Below, piece by piece: positions 34,990-44,790 of a stretch of 64,000 nt of DNA. The notes beneath the pieces were generated by a model. That model worked only from the letters and a program-made list of their open reading frames with translations. It had not been told where the DNA came from and made no database searches. The DNA lies in the NCBI RefSeq assembly GCF_028769735.1, contig NC_088174.1, positions 2,873,501 to 2,937,500 on the forward strand. Direction: 5' to 3'. Source of the stretch: Zonotrichia leucophrys gambelii (taxonomy: Eukaryota; Chordata; Aves; Passeriformes; Passerellidae). Position 1 is the stretch's first letter; each line of letters opens with the position of its first letter. The translations under genes were made by a program, and so were the position numbers.

Positions 34990-35482
34990 AGGAACGGTGG
35001 ATTTGTCTTTACAAACAAGCTGTGGGTCTGCTGGTAGGTAAAACCAGCACTGGGAGGTAAAAGAAACAAGGGGAAGGATTCCACTGATTGATGAATGGAA
35101 AAAGATATTTGTTTTTACAAATAAACATTAGGTTTGCTGGTAAATGAAATTAGGCATTGAAAGATGAAAAAACAATGGAGAAGAAAACACCCTAAATTCT
35201 ATAAGAATTAAAAATGAAAAGGGAGGGTTATACATTAGAGGGGAATCTTTGGTATCAGGTGTATTGGGAAGTCTGAACCTCTCACGTATCTCAGAAATGG
35301 GGAAAGAGAGAAGGGAAATGTGGGTGGGAAATTGGGATAAAAAGGAGGCTGCATCCTCCAAAAATTGGAGAGGTCCCAGGGGAATGCCCCATGGCCTCTC
35401 CCTTTATTCAAATAAAATAAAAAGGACTCTGTCTCCTTTTTGCACATAAACCTCCAGTGTTTGTGGATTAATTTTCCTAACA
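34990..35482 (+). mobile_element. Probable ERV LTR
   Basis: A TATA-like gataaaaaggagg (about 35336) precedes AATAAAATAAAAAGG (about 35411) and the sequence ends in ttttcctaaca, an LTR-like CA end. Upstream, two diverged copies of a block starting tttgtntttacaaa lie about 94 bp apart (near 35004 and 35107). The left end is not resolved and no flanking duplication was found. Confidence 0.45.
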
Positions 35483-36185
35483 CTTCTTCAACTCGGAAAA
35501 ATCTTTCTGGAGTATGGTTTTCTCTTCCTTTCCAAGTTATTAGATTTTTCTGCTGCTTTACAGCATCTGCCATAATACCTGTCTGCTTTTATTGCTTTGG
35601 AAATAACTGTGTGTTAATAAGGTGCTTTGGATTTCCTGCTTCCTTGTCCACACAGGGATTGGAGACACTGCAGTTCAGTGGTGATGGAATAATTTTAAAG
35701 AAAAAAAAAGGAAAAAAAGAGAGGGAGATAGGAAATGTTATAAATGCAGGAATTTAAATATGGAATTATTTTTATGATATATATTCTTTTATCTCCATGA
35801 GCTAGATAAACCAGCTGTCTGATGGAGGGGAGTTGAATGAATTGTGCCCTTGGAGTGGGACACTGCAGCCCAGGGAAGCCAAAGCAGTGAATGGATTCAG
35901 GTGGAAATCATTGTCAGGTGTCAGCCTGCTCAGACTGAGGGGGACAAATGTGGCTTTTGGAGACACTGAGGTGACACCAGGGCCGGGTGCTCACCTCTTC
36001 TACACAAACACGAACAGAAACACAAACACAACACCCTGAAACTCAAACCTGTTTAAAGAGCCAGTTCACCCCTGCTCATGGAGCATTGAAGCCACCTTGG
36101 AGGTTTTTATTTTATCTCTAAGCACAGCCAGGGATCCCACAGGGTGCAAGGATGGGATTGATGTTCCTGTAGCTGAGCACATGCT
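35483..36185. other. Unassigned intergenic sequence
   Basis: No gene recognised. An A/G-rich patch lies at 35698-35730. Confidence 0.5.
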
Positions 36186-36191
36186 CCAGTG

Positions 36192-36819
36192 TCTTGGGAC
36201 TTTAGCTGCTCACAGTGACCCCCAGATGTGTTAGAAATTCTCTTTTCCCAGCCTGGCACTCAAAGGAGGAGTCAGAGCTCTTCTGTTCTCATTCTCAAGG
36301 TTGTTTATTGTTTCTTACCCATAAAATTCTTTCTCCTGTCCTGCCAAGGTCTGTCCAGCAGGTCAGACAGAGGCACTCTGCCTGCCCCCAGGGTGGTGTT
36401 GTTATCTTTTTATACTAAAAACTACATGTACATTTTTTACAGTTACTTTCCAACACCCATCACCTGTGTTAGACAGTGAGCTTATACTCTAAACCAATCT
36501 GTAAGTGCCACCATCACAGCAGAAGATGGAGGTAGAGAAGAAGAATGAGAAAGGCTGGACATGCCCAGATCCCTCCATCTTGCCCCTGAATGCCACCACT
36601 AAAAACCCCCAAAATCTATTTTTCACCACGTGATAAATTCACTATCATTCTACTTAAACTTTTGTGGTTTGTAATTCTTCATGTAAGGTTGGTAATTGTT
36701 TTTTCCAAGGGCTAAATCAGTGGCACAGGGGTCTGGGGCTCTGTGCCAGGGTCTCTGAGCCCCCTGGGCAGGGTCTCGAGCCCTCCAGGGCACCCAGAGG
36801 AATTTCCTGGGTTCCAGCA
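36192..36819 (-). mobile_element. Solo LTR, group LTR-B (ERVK-like)
   Basis: The 628-bp element starts tcttgggac and ends gggttccagca on the plus strand, with a perfect 6-bp duplication ccagtg (36186-36191 and 36820-36825). Read on the minus strand it begins TGCTGGAACCC and ends CCCAAGA, again GA rather than CA. The reverse-strand TATA (ctttttatactaaa) and poly(A) region (ttgtttattgtttc) are intact. No internal region is present. Confidence 0.88.
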
Positions 36820-36825
36820 CCAGTG

Positions 36826-37249
36826 CCCTGCTGAACAGGGCCCTCAGAAGCTTGAGCAGAAGATGCATCTCTGATGCTACAAGCACAACCAGGCCCTCCA
36901 TTTATATTGACTAATCTGACTCTAAACTGTGGCAAAACCACTGTTTGTATTATTACCTGCGAGCCTCCTGCATCCATCAGATTTTTCAGCTGTAACAACA
37001 GCTCTAAATGATGTTTGGAGTGTGCAGGCTGAATGTTTGCCTATAAAATATACATGTCTACAAGGAAAGCTCATTTGTAGGTTGTGTGGCTCAGGGCAGC
37101 AGGAATGAGTGCCCCTTCCCGGGATTTTCACCGACAGAGCTCAGTGCCCTGGGCACAAAAAGGAGTCCCTGCCTTGGGGACAGGAGCTGGGGGTGCACAG
37201 GGTGCATGAAAATTGGAGGCAGAATCTGCTCTGACATGTAAACAAGGGA
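36826..37249. other. Unassigned sequence
   Basis: No gene or transposon recognised. The part at about 36890-37080 is unique and AT-balanced and could be conserved non-coding DNA, judged by texture only. Confidence 0.4.
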
Positions 37250-37611
37250 TTTCCTTTCCTTTCCTTTCCTTTCCTTTCCTTTCCTTTCCTTTCCTTTCCT
37301 TTCCTTTCCTTTCCTTTCCTTTCCTTTCCTTTCTTTCCTTTTTCCTTTCCTTTCCTTTCCTTTCCTTTCCTTTCCTTTCCTTTCCTTTCCTTTCCTTTCC
37401 TTTCCTTTCCTTTCCTTTCCTTCTTTCCTTTCCCCTTTCCTTCCTTCCCCTTCCCCTTCCCCTTCCCCTTCCCCTTTCCCCTTTCCCCTTCCCCTTCCCC
37501 TTCCCCTTCCCCTTTCCCCTTCCCTTCCCCTTCCCCTTCCCTTCCCTCTTCCCTCCCTCTCTCCCCTTCCCCTTCCCCTTCCCTTTCCTTCTCCCTTTCC
37601 TTCTCTCTTTC
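37250..37611. repeat. 360-bp polypyrimidine tract: (TTTCC)n then (CCCCTT)n
   Basis: The plus strand is pure C/T from 37250 to about 37611. The first part is a 5-bp repeat (ttcct) with one break near 37331-37342; after about 37437 it changes to a 6-bp repeat (ccccttt or ccctt variants). The minus strand is therefore all purine. ORFs of 160-210 aa on both strands (Lys/Glu/Gly or Phe/Leu/Ser/Pro repeats) are artefacts. Confidence 0.97.
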
Positions 37612-38854
37612 CATATAAACCATCTGCATTTCCACACTTCCAGCCCATGCTTTGAAGACAGGGAGGAGAAAAGAGTGGTGGATGTCTGTGGTTGAGGAGG
37701 GCAGAAGTTGGACTGGGAAGTTTTGATGGATACTAAAGGCCCATCCATGTTTTCAGCCAAATAAAAATTAATTTTTCAGCACACAGATCATTAGAGGATG
37801 ATATGGGAACAAAACCCCTCAAACCCATTTTGTGGTGCAGATGGGGGAATTTTCTACATTTTTGAGAACTCCTGGGTATGGCACAGGACATTTCACATGA
37901 TCACCCAGATTTCCAGCACATGAAACTTGGGGAATGTGTGTTTCCCACAGCAAACACATCCAGCTTGGCAGATAAGCCCCATCAATCCTTATTTAACCTG
38001 ATAACCATCAAATCAAATCTTATTCCAATACTAAGAACTGTTGAAGTTTTTTCCCTTCCTGTGCTCTGGGGGCAGTGGAGCTGTGTTCATCCTGGTGCCA
38101 GCTGAGCTAAAAGGAAAGCTGTGTTCTGGCAGTGCCAGGGAGCTGCTGAGGGATGTTCTGCAGTGCCAAGGACGGATGCTCCTCAAGGTTCTCACCCTCT
38201 GCAGGCCCTGGGCACCAGCAGGATCAGCTGGATGCCAGGGCAAGGCAGAAGTGATGGCTGGGGCCATGAACAGTGGTTCACCACCTTTTCTCATGGATTT
38301 TGGCAGGTCTCTGAAGCAGGAATGATCCTTCAGATTGTGACAGATGAGTAATGTGATGGTTCACTTTCACAGTTAAAAGGCAAAAATCATGTATAATATA
38401 TGTTAGGGAAGTTTTATAGATTTATAGTTATGTTTTACCCCTTTGTGTTGTTATCAGGGGTGGCCTGCGTTTGGGACATTTGGGAGGGTCAGATTGTCAC
38501 TATGGCAGCACCTGAGCTTCAACCAAGATTTAAGGCAGTGATCTCCACCACTAGGCAGGAAAGGAGTCAATGGATGGAACTTTGGGGGAGCTAAAGGGTT
38601 AAAAGGCAAAACCTCCACTGTGTGGATGAGCACATGGTGTGAAAAATCCTCTGCTCCCAGCTCCACAATGTTTTTTTATTCAGTCTTCTGTTGTAATTTT
38701 GATAAGGCTTTAATAAACTTATAAAATATTTTGGAAGTGAGTAGTGTTTCTCACAAGATGCCCAGATCCCAGTGCCCTCTCCCCAAAGCCATGAGCTGCT
38801 GCACTGGCTGAAGGGCTCAGTCCCACTCTAACAGCATCCTGCTCTGATCTGTCT
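37612..38854. other. Unassigned intergenic sequence
   Basis: No gene recognised. The sequence at about 38355-38760 could contain an unrecognised LTR (AATAAA-like ttaataaactta near 38710), but ends could not be found. Confidence 0.45.
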
Positions 38855-38988
38855 GAGCTTGGAGAAGAAAACTTCACCTGAGAGGGTGGTCAGGCACTGG
38901 AACAAGTGCCCAGGGAGGTAGTTGAATCACCTGGAAGTGTTCAGTGTGTAGATGTGGTGCTCAGGAACATGGTTTAGTGTTGGGTTGA
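38855..38988 (+). mobile_element. CR1 LINE fragment, left part of an interrupted copy
   Basis: The sense CR1 blocks gagagggtggtcaggcactgg, agtgcccagggaggtag and gaacatggtttagtg are readable. The sequence runs to ttgggttga and resumes after the inserted LTR at tggttgcactcgatgacc, as in an unbroken CR1. Confidence 0.85.
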
Positions 38989-39373
38989 TGTGATGGTGTT
39001 CACAGGGTTTCTTGGATGAGGGAAGAGATGAGGATCTGACTCCATGTTTCAGAAGGCTTGATTTGTTATTTTATGATATATATTACATTAAAACTACACT
39101 AAAAGAATAGAAGAAAAGGTTTCACCAGAAGGCTGGCTAAGAATAGCAAAGAAAGAATGATAACAAAGGTTTGTGGCTCAGGCTCTGTGTTTAAGCCAGC
39201 TGACTGTGATTGGCCATTAATTACAAACAACTCTATGAGACCAATCCCAGATGCACCTGTTGCATTCCACAGCAGCAGATAACCATTGTTTACATTTTGT
39301 TCCTGAGGCCTCTGAGCTTCTCAGGAGGAAAAATCCTAAGGAGAGGATTTTTCATGAAAAGATGTCTGTGACA
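38989..39373 (-). mobile_element. Solo LTR, group LTR-A, nested in CR1
   Basis: The 385-bp element runs TGTGATGGTG to GTCTGTGACA and is colinear with the copy at 3927 throughout (gtttcagaaggcttgatt, gactgtgattggccatta, cttctcaggaggaaaaatcc). The two CR1 halves join across it. The expected 6-bp duplication is not clear: ggttga lies left, agctgg right, so the right flank seems altered. Confidence 0.85.
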
Positions 39374-39462
39374 AGCTGGCAGTGGTTGCACTCGATGACC
39401 ACAGAAGGCTTTTCCAACCTCTGAAATATGATAGAAACCACATTTCTATGGTTCTGTGATCA
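39374..39462 (+). mobile_element. CR1 LINE 3' end, right part of the interrupted copy
   Basis: CR1 3' sequence resumes with tggttgcactcgatgacc, aaggcttttccaacctctg and ends in a tail of ttctatggttctgtgat. The first nine bases (39374-39382) do not match CR1 and may be altered duplication or LTR sequence. Confidence 0.82.
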
Positions 39463-39543
39463 GCAATCTCTTTAAAATATTCACTGCCACACAAATGTAC
39501 CACCCAAGGCAGATGTAGCCATTGCTCTACTCTGAATCCAAGG

Positions 39544-39915
39544 TGTCTCAATTGGAAAACAAGGGTACAACACCTGTCATCCCCTTGTTAATTATTTCTA
39601 TCTTGTCTTCAAACATATATCTTGTTTAGGGCACACCAAGTCACAGCTAGATTAGATTACAGCAAGGAAACAGGATTATTTTAAGTAGATAATATAAAAC
39701 ATGTCTATGGAAACTCTAGGCTAATTGCATTATCTATGGTACATTGTGAGAGAATTATCTATATGGTATTAGGGGGTGGAAACCTGCCAAAATGCTCTTT
39801 AAAGTGGGAGTGGGTTGTAACAACGAGTCATTCATTGGGCACAAATAAATTAAAAGGCAGGAGGCTTTGGGGCTGATCATTTCTGACTCTCATTCTGTCT
39901 CCCTGCAACCACACA
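39544..39915 (+). mobile_element. Probable ERV LTR (ERVL-like)
   Basis: It starts tgtctcaattgg and ends gcaaccacaca, has AATAAA (near 39845) and a U5-like gctgatcatttctgactc. No target-site duplication was found. It sits between two CR1 copies and directly abuts the second. Confidence 0.45.
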
Positions 39916-39922
39916 TTGGTTC

Positions 39923-40101
39923 AATCACAGAACCATGGAATGCTTTGGGTTGGCAGAGGCTCTAAAGCTCATCCAGTGCCACCTCCTGCCATGGCAGGGA
40001 CACCTCCCACTGTCCCAGGCTGCTCCCAGCCCTGCCCAGCCTGGCCTTGGGCACTGCCAGGGATCCAGGGGCAGCCACAGCTCCTGCCACAGCTGTGCCA
40101 G
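39923..40101 (-). mobile_element. CR1 LINE 3' fragment, 3' side of an interrupted copy
   Basis: The antisense CR1 3' end runs from aatcacagaaccatggaatg through ccatggcagggacacctccc and ccagggatccaggggcag to agctgtgccag, where an LTR-B copy is inserted. The same CR1 resumes at 40728. Confidence 0.9.
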
Positions 40102-40721
40102 TGTCAGAATTCAGGAAATCCCTCTGGCTGTCCTGGATGGCTCAAACCCCTGCCAGGGGGCTCAGAGACCCTGGCACAGAGCCGAAAACACCCGTGGGTT
40201 TGATTATGACCCATGGAAAAAATGACCAACCTTATGTGAGGATCTGCAAGCCACAAAAGTCTAAGAAGAATAATAATTAGTTTGTCACATGGTGAAAAAT
40301 AGATTTTTGTGGTTTTTAGAATGGGGGTTCAGGGGGCAAGATGGAGGGATCTGGGCATGCCCAGCCTTTCTCCTTCTTCTTCTTGGCCTCCATCTTCTGC
40401 TGGGATGGTGGCACTTTTGGATTGGTTTAGAGCAGAAGCTCACTGTCTAACACAGGTGATGGGTATTGGGAAGTTATGGTAAATAATGTACATGCAGTTT
40501 TTAGTATAAGAAGTTAACACTGCCCCAAGGGTGGTCAGAGTGCCTCTGTCTGACCTGCTGGAGAGACCTCAGCAGTCCAGAGAAGGAATTTTATAGATAA
40601 GATACAATAAACAACCTTGAGAATGAGAAGGGAAGAGTTTTACTCCTCCTTTGAGTGCCAGGCTGGGAAAAGAGAATTTCTAACACATCTTGGGGTCACT
40701 GTGAGCAGCAGAATCCTGAGA
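40102..40721 (+). mobile_element. Solo LTR, group LTR-B, nested in CR1
   Basis: The 620-bp element begins tgtcagaattcagg and ends atcctgaga. It is flanked by a 6-bp near-duplication, tgccag (40096-40101) and tcccag (40722-40727). TATA (agtataag) and AATAAA (near 40608) are in plus orientation. The flanking CR1 halves (gtgccag and then ggcctccccaccctcac) are colinear with an intact CR1. The 3' end is again GA. Confidence 0.88.
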
Positions 40722-40727
40722 TCCCAG

Positions 40728-40805
40728 GGCCTCCCCACCCTCACAGGGAACAATTCCTTCCCCATCTAAATCTCTTTTCTTTTAGTTTAAGTCCAGTCTC
40801 TCCTA
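40728..40805 (-). mobile_element. CR1 LINE fragment, 5' side of the interrupted copy
   Basis: The antisense CR1 resumes with cctccccaccctcacaggga, then aattccttcccc, catctaaatctcttttc and ttagtttaagtccagtctc. It ends within this block. Confidence 0.78.
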
Positions 40806-41687
40806 GGAACCCCCCAGCCAGGTGAGGGGTGATCATGTTTGCCATCAGACAGCCCTTCCAACTCCAGCCCTTGCTGCTCAGAGCACAGTGAGGCAAAGGC
40901 AGCAAATGCCACTCACAGTCCATAGCTCTGTTTTCGTGAGACATTAAAGTTTCCATCATAGTCTGTCCAATCTGGACCAAAGGAAAGTGACAAAATCTGT
41001 AATGATTTTTCTCCTCCTGCTGACAACTGGCTGGGAATAACAGAGTCAGCCACCAGCAGTGCTGTGGTTTGCTTGGAGCTGGAGCCCAACCAAGTGTCAT
41101 CAGCAAGATCAGAGATAATTCATCTGACAGGATACTAATGAACCTAAATATGACAACAGAAATGACTTTCTAATCCACCCGAGAATTTAGGAACTGAGAA
41201 ACCTGCTTGGATTCTGGGTCTGGGGATCACACTGCCCTTATCCCCACAGCTCACACCTTATAGAGGTTCAGAAGGAAATGGAAAAATATTCCTGAGTCAG
41301 CAGGAGTTTGGCTGGGAGGGCCCAGAGGGGGAGCTGGCAGCCCATGGCCCTCACCTGCTGCTGTCCCTGCCAGGCCTCACTGTGTCACCCTGCACACCTG
41401 ACCTCCAGCTTCTCCTGAGGGTGGAAAGCAGCTATTCCCTCCTTTAAAAAGGTCTGTTAGAACACAGAATCACACCACTGCTGCAGCAGGAGGCTGCACA
41501 CTGCACTGGGAGTGCTGGGGAGGGAAGGGCCCACCTGGGTTTTGCAGATTTTGCTCAACTTCTTGCTCAAAAATTGCAGTTTTTGGGCTCTGCTGTGACT
41601 TGCTTTGCTGTTATAATTTCCCAGTTCTCCAGAGAAGAATTATCAAATAGCCAGCCCTGCTGTGGGCTTTGATGCCCATCTCACACA
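40806..41687. other. Unassigned intergenic sequence
   Basis: No gene recognised. Confidence 0.5.
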
Positions 41688-41950
41688 GAACTCACAGAAC
41701 CACCAGGTTGGAAAAGAATTTAAAGATCATCGAGTCCACCCCAGCCCCAAAATCTCACCCAAACCCTGGCACCCAGTGCCACATCCAGGCTTTGTCAAAC
41801 ACACCCAGGGATGGGGACTGCACCACCTCCAGTGGTGGACGAGGTTGGGAATGGGAACAGGACCAGGATGGGAATGGAACCAAATGAGTCCAGAATTTTA
41901 TCACCCTTTTTGTAAAAACTTTTTCCAAATATCCAACCTGATTTTCCCTG
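41688..41950 (-). mobile_element. CR1 LINE 3' fragment, different subfamily
   Basis: An antisense CR1 with gaactcacagaaccaccagg, ttggaaaagaatttaaagat and atcgagtccaccccagcc, then cccagggatggggactgcac. The wording (fully different blocks from the other copies after the 3' end) shows another CR1 subfamily. It is interrupted by ggaatgggaacagg-type duplication near 41850-41880. Confidence 0.82.
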
Positions 41951-42164
41951 GGCACAGCTCGAGGCTGTGTGCTCTGGCTGTGTCAGTTCCTGCAGACAGA
42001 GCCCAGCCCCAGCTGAGCACAGGCACCTTTCAGGAGCTGTGCAGAGCGATGAGGTCTCTCTCTGAAGCAGGGCACACTTCACAAAGTTGGGAAAAACTGA
42101 TCCCATCCTGGAACATTGGTCACAGTCAGTTCCTGAGCTCAGGCAGCTCAGAGAAATTTGGAAC
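41951..42164. other. Unassigned sequence
   Basis: No element recognised between the CR1 and the next LTR. Confidence 0.5.
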
Positions 42165-42170
42165 CGTGTC

Positions 42171-42447
42171 TGTCACCCTGATTTTTTAAGATTTTCTAAG
42201 CCTTCTGATGTTTACATTCTTGTAACGAACTTTCTCACACACTTTATGTAATTAACTTATTGCTTTGCATTCTTTTATGGAGGAGGAGAAATTTGATGGA
42301 TTGTTGGTTTGTCCAGTGTCATTGGAGAGGTGGCACTTTCACTGTCCACTTTTGGAAAATTATAAATATTAGAGTCAAAAATTAAAAAGCTTCTTTTCAC
42401 CTTGAAAGAGCAGCGCGTCCATGTCGTGTTGGGTCCTATAGTGACCA
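42171..42447 (+). mobile_element. LTR, short ERV type
   Basis: A 277-bp element begins tgtcaccctg and ends tatagtgacca, with TATA-like attataaatatt (about 42360), ATTAAA (about 42382) and a U5-like cttttcaccttgaaagagc. Flanks cgtgtc (42165-42170) and cgtccc (42448-42453) match at four of six positions, which may be a decayed duplication. I recall a similar songbird LTR but cannot name it. Confidence 0.62.
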
Positions 42448-42453
42448 CGTCCC

Positions 42454-43498
42454 TGCACTAAGCACTGAATGTTATTTCCTTGCTGGATGATGCCTCTGCC
42501 TCCAGCTTGCCAGCACAGTTGGTGCTCTCTGCCCTGGTCTTCCCCTCCCAGTGTGAGGTTTGGAGGCTGAGCCAGGCACCAGCAGGGCCCTGGGGATGCC
42601 CTGGCTGGGAATTCCTTGGTGCCAATTCCTGTGGTGTGTGAGGAGCAGGCAGGGCTGGGCTGGTGCACTGGGAGGATCCAGTGTGAGCTCTGCCCTGGGC
42701 TCCTGCAATGTCTCCACACTGACATTTCTCATTATCCAGGTGTTAATTAAAGACTTGGGGGGGAGCTTCTGCTTCTCCTGTGGGCTCAGAGGGAATTGCA
42801 GCTCCTGCAGGGCCTCCTGCCAGGGCTCACACACAGTCCCTGCTTCACCTGAGTTAAAGCTGCAACTTTGGCCTCAAAAGCTGCTCTGCTGCTGGTAACA
42901 GGCTCCTGCCAGGAAATTTGGGACCATTTACTCTTAAAATCTCTTCTGGGAGCTGATTTCTGTTCCAGCAGAGCTGCAGAGAGTTTATGAAACATGAGGG
43001 TTGGAGGGGGAGCAAAACTGCCTTTGCTGGCGTGTGAAGAAAATGGTGCAAAGAAAAGCAATATTTTGTGTGCAGCACAACAAGCTCCTGGCCTCCCTCT
43101 TCTCTTTCATGATTTAAATGCTCCAGAGACTTGCAGAATTTGCAGGGCAAATGCAGAGTGGGCAGGGCAATGGGAAATTCCTCCCTAAGGGCTCTGACAA
43201 CAAGGTCTGGAAAGGGACTGTTGGGGCAGGTGGAGGGCAATCTGTAGCCATGGCAGGTCAGAATTTTAATAAAATATCATGCCAATGGTGGTATAATCAT
43301 CAGAAGGCAAAAATTTCTCACTTGTTTGCTTCCTACAGGTTTGCCTAGAGCCAGGAGAGTTTTGAAGGCGAGTTTACTCTTCATAAAATACAGATCAGAG
43401 GATTGATGTTGGTGAATCTCATTTTAGTGCATGCAGCAACTTTGGCTTGCCAAAAGGGAGAAGGGGAATTTTGTAGTTCAGAACCTCCTAGATTTTCA
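42454..43498. other. Unassigned intergenic sequence
   Basis: No gene recognised in 1 kb of mixed sequence. Confidence 0.5.
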
Positions 43499-43530
43499 TC
43501 AACAACAACAACAACAACAACAACAACAAA
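43499..43530. repeat. (CAA)n microsatellite, about 10 units
   Basis: CAA trinucleotides repeat perfectly and run into a nine-base A stretch. Confidence 0.95.
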
Positions 43531-43811
43531 AAAAAATCCACTTCTCTACAGAGAAAAAAAAACCCAACAAAAACCAACATTTAAGTTTTCAAAAAGTCTG
43601 AAGAGAACAACATCAGCTTTGTCCCCTGAGCCTGTGGCAAGGCCTTGGGTCATGATTTCCTTTGTGCTTTAAAGCTCTGTGCTGCTCTGGGGTCAGGCCC
43701 CGTGGATGCTTCCCCAGCAGCTCATCCCAGTTTTCATCTCAGACACTGAGGCAGAGAAGCTGGAGCTCTCTGTGGCTCCTCAGCAGAGAAAAATCCATCA
43801 ATTAGATCAGA
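43531..43811. other. Unassigned sequence
   Basis: No element recognised. Confidence 0.5.
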
Positions 43812-44010
43812 AATCAGTGAGAAATCCCTCCCTGGAGGGTGTGAGGCCCTGGCACAGCTGGGGCTGCCCCTGGATCCCTGGCAGTGCCCAAGGTTGGGTT
43901 GGACATTGGGGTTGGAGCATCCTGGAACAGGGGATGGTTGTTGGAACAGGAGGCAGAATGAGATGATCTTCAAGGCTCCTTCCAACCCAAACCCTCCTGT
44001 GATTCCATGA
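43812..44010 (+). mobile_element. CR1 LINE 3' fragment
   Basis: A sense CR1 3' end: gtgaggccctggcacagctg, ctgcccctggatccctgg, then gatgatcttcaaggctcctt and ccaacccaaaccctcctgtg, ending gattccatga. A few small deletions separate it from the other copies. Confidence 0.9.
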
Positions 44011-44509
44011 AATGCCCTCCAGGGCAGCCTGAGCAAGGCCAGAACATCAAAGCTGCTCAGCAAATGTCCCTTTTTCCCTGCACAGCACTTGGTGTGGCAG
44101 CACTTTGCTGCAAGGGAGCTGGCAGGCACAATTAAACCTGGCTTTCTATGAAATTTTTGCAGTTGCTATCCAGGCTGCTCTCAGGCCTCATGTATTAATT
44201 ATTCCTCTTCCCAAGCTGTTCAGTGGGCCTGTTACAAAGAGGGGAAAAAAAAAAAAACCAAATTAAAAGCACATTGCCCTGATTAAATCTCTGCTCTGGT
44301 CCTTCTGGCTGCAATCACCTCGGTGTGGCTGAAAATCCTCATTTTACTCAATTCTGCTGCTGAGCCTGCCTCAGGATGGGCTGGGGGGGGGGTTGGGTTT
44401 GCATCAGCCCTGAGAAGAAGCTGCTCAAGCAGCAAGTCCAGCAAGCCCGGATGGTCCAGCAAGAGAAAATCTGAGAGAGAAACCAGTAGCACCTGAACAT
44501 GTATTTTAA
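44011..44509. other. Unassigned sequence with a G-run
   Basis: No gene recognised. A run of ten G residues (44393-44402) with GGG on both sides (gggct before, ttggg after) is a possible G-quadruplex. An A-run lies at 44245-44258. Confidence 0.5.
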
Positions 44510-44790
44510 GCAAAAAAAAAAACAACCCAAAAAACCCCAATACCCCCCCAAAAAAAACCAACCAAAAACCAACCACAACCCCCCCCCAAAAAAACCCCAA
44601 AACAAAACAAAAACAAAACCAAACCAACAAAAAAACCCAAAACAAACAAACAAAAAAACCCCCAAAAAACGCAAACCCAACCAGACCAAAACACACCAAA
44701 AAACCAAACAAAAAACCCAATAACCAAAAAAAAACCCCAAAAAACCCCAAAAACCCCAAAAAATTAAAAGGAAAAAAAATAAAAAAAAAA
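44510..44790. repeat. 280-bp A/C-rich simple repeat
   Basis: The plus strand consists almost only of A runs and C runs (CCAAAA, CCCCAAAAA). Four C-runs lie close together at about 44733-44760. The minus-strand ORF 44283-44807 translates it as Phe/Gly/Trp/Leu repeats and is not a gene. Confidence 0.93.

Noticed and set aside
37091..37760. Overlapping ORFs of 160-210 aa on both strands
   Set aside because: They are translations of the polypyrimidine tract (Lys/Glu/Gly/Arg or Phe/Leu/Ser/Pro repeats) and open because such repeats lack stop codons.
38355..38760. Possible additional LTR with poly(A)-like signal
   Set aside because: No TG/CA ends, promoter order or duplication could be found.
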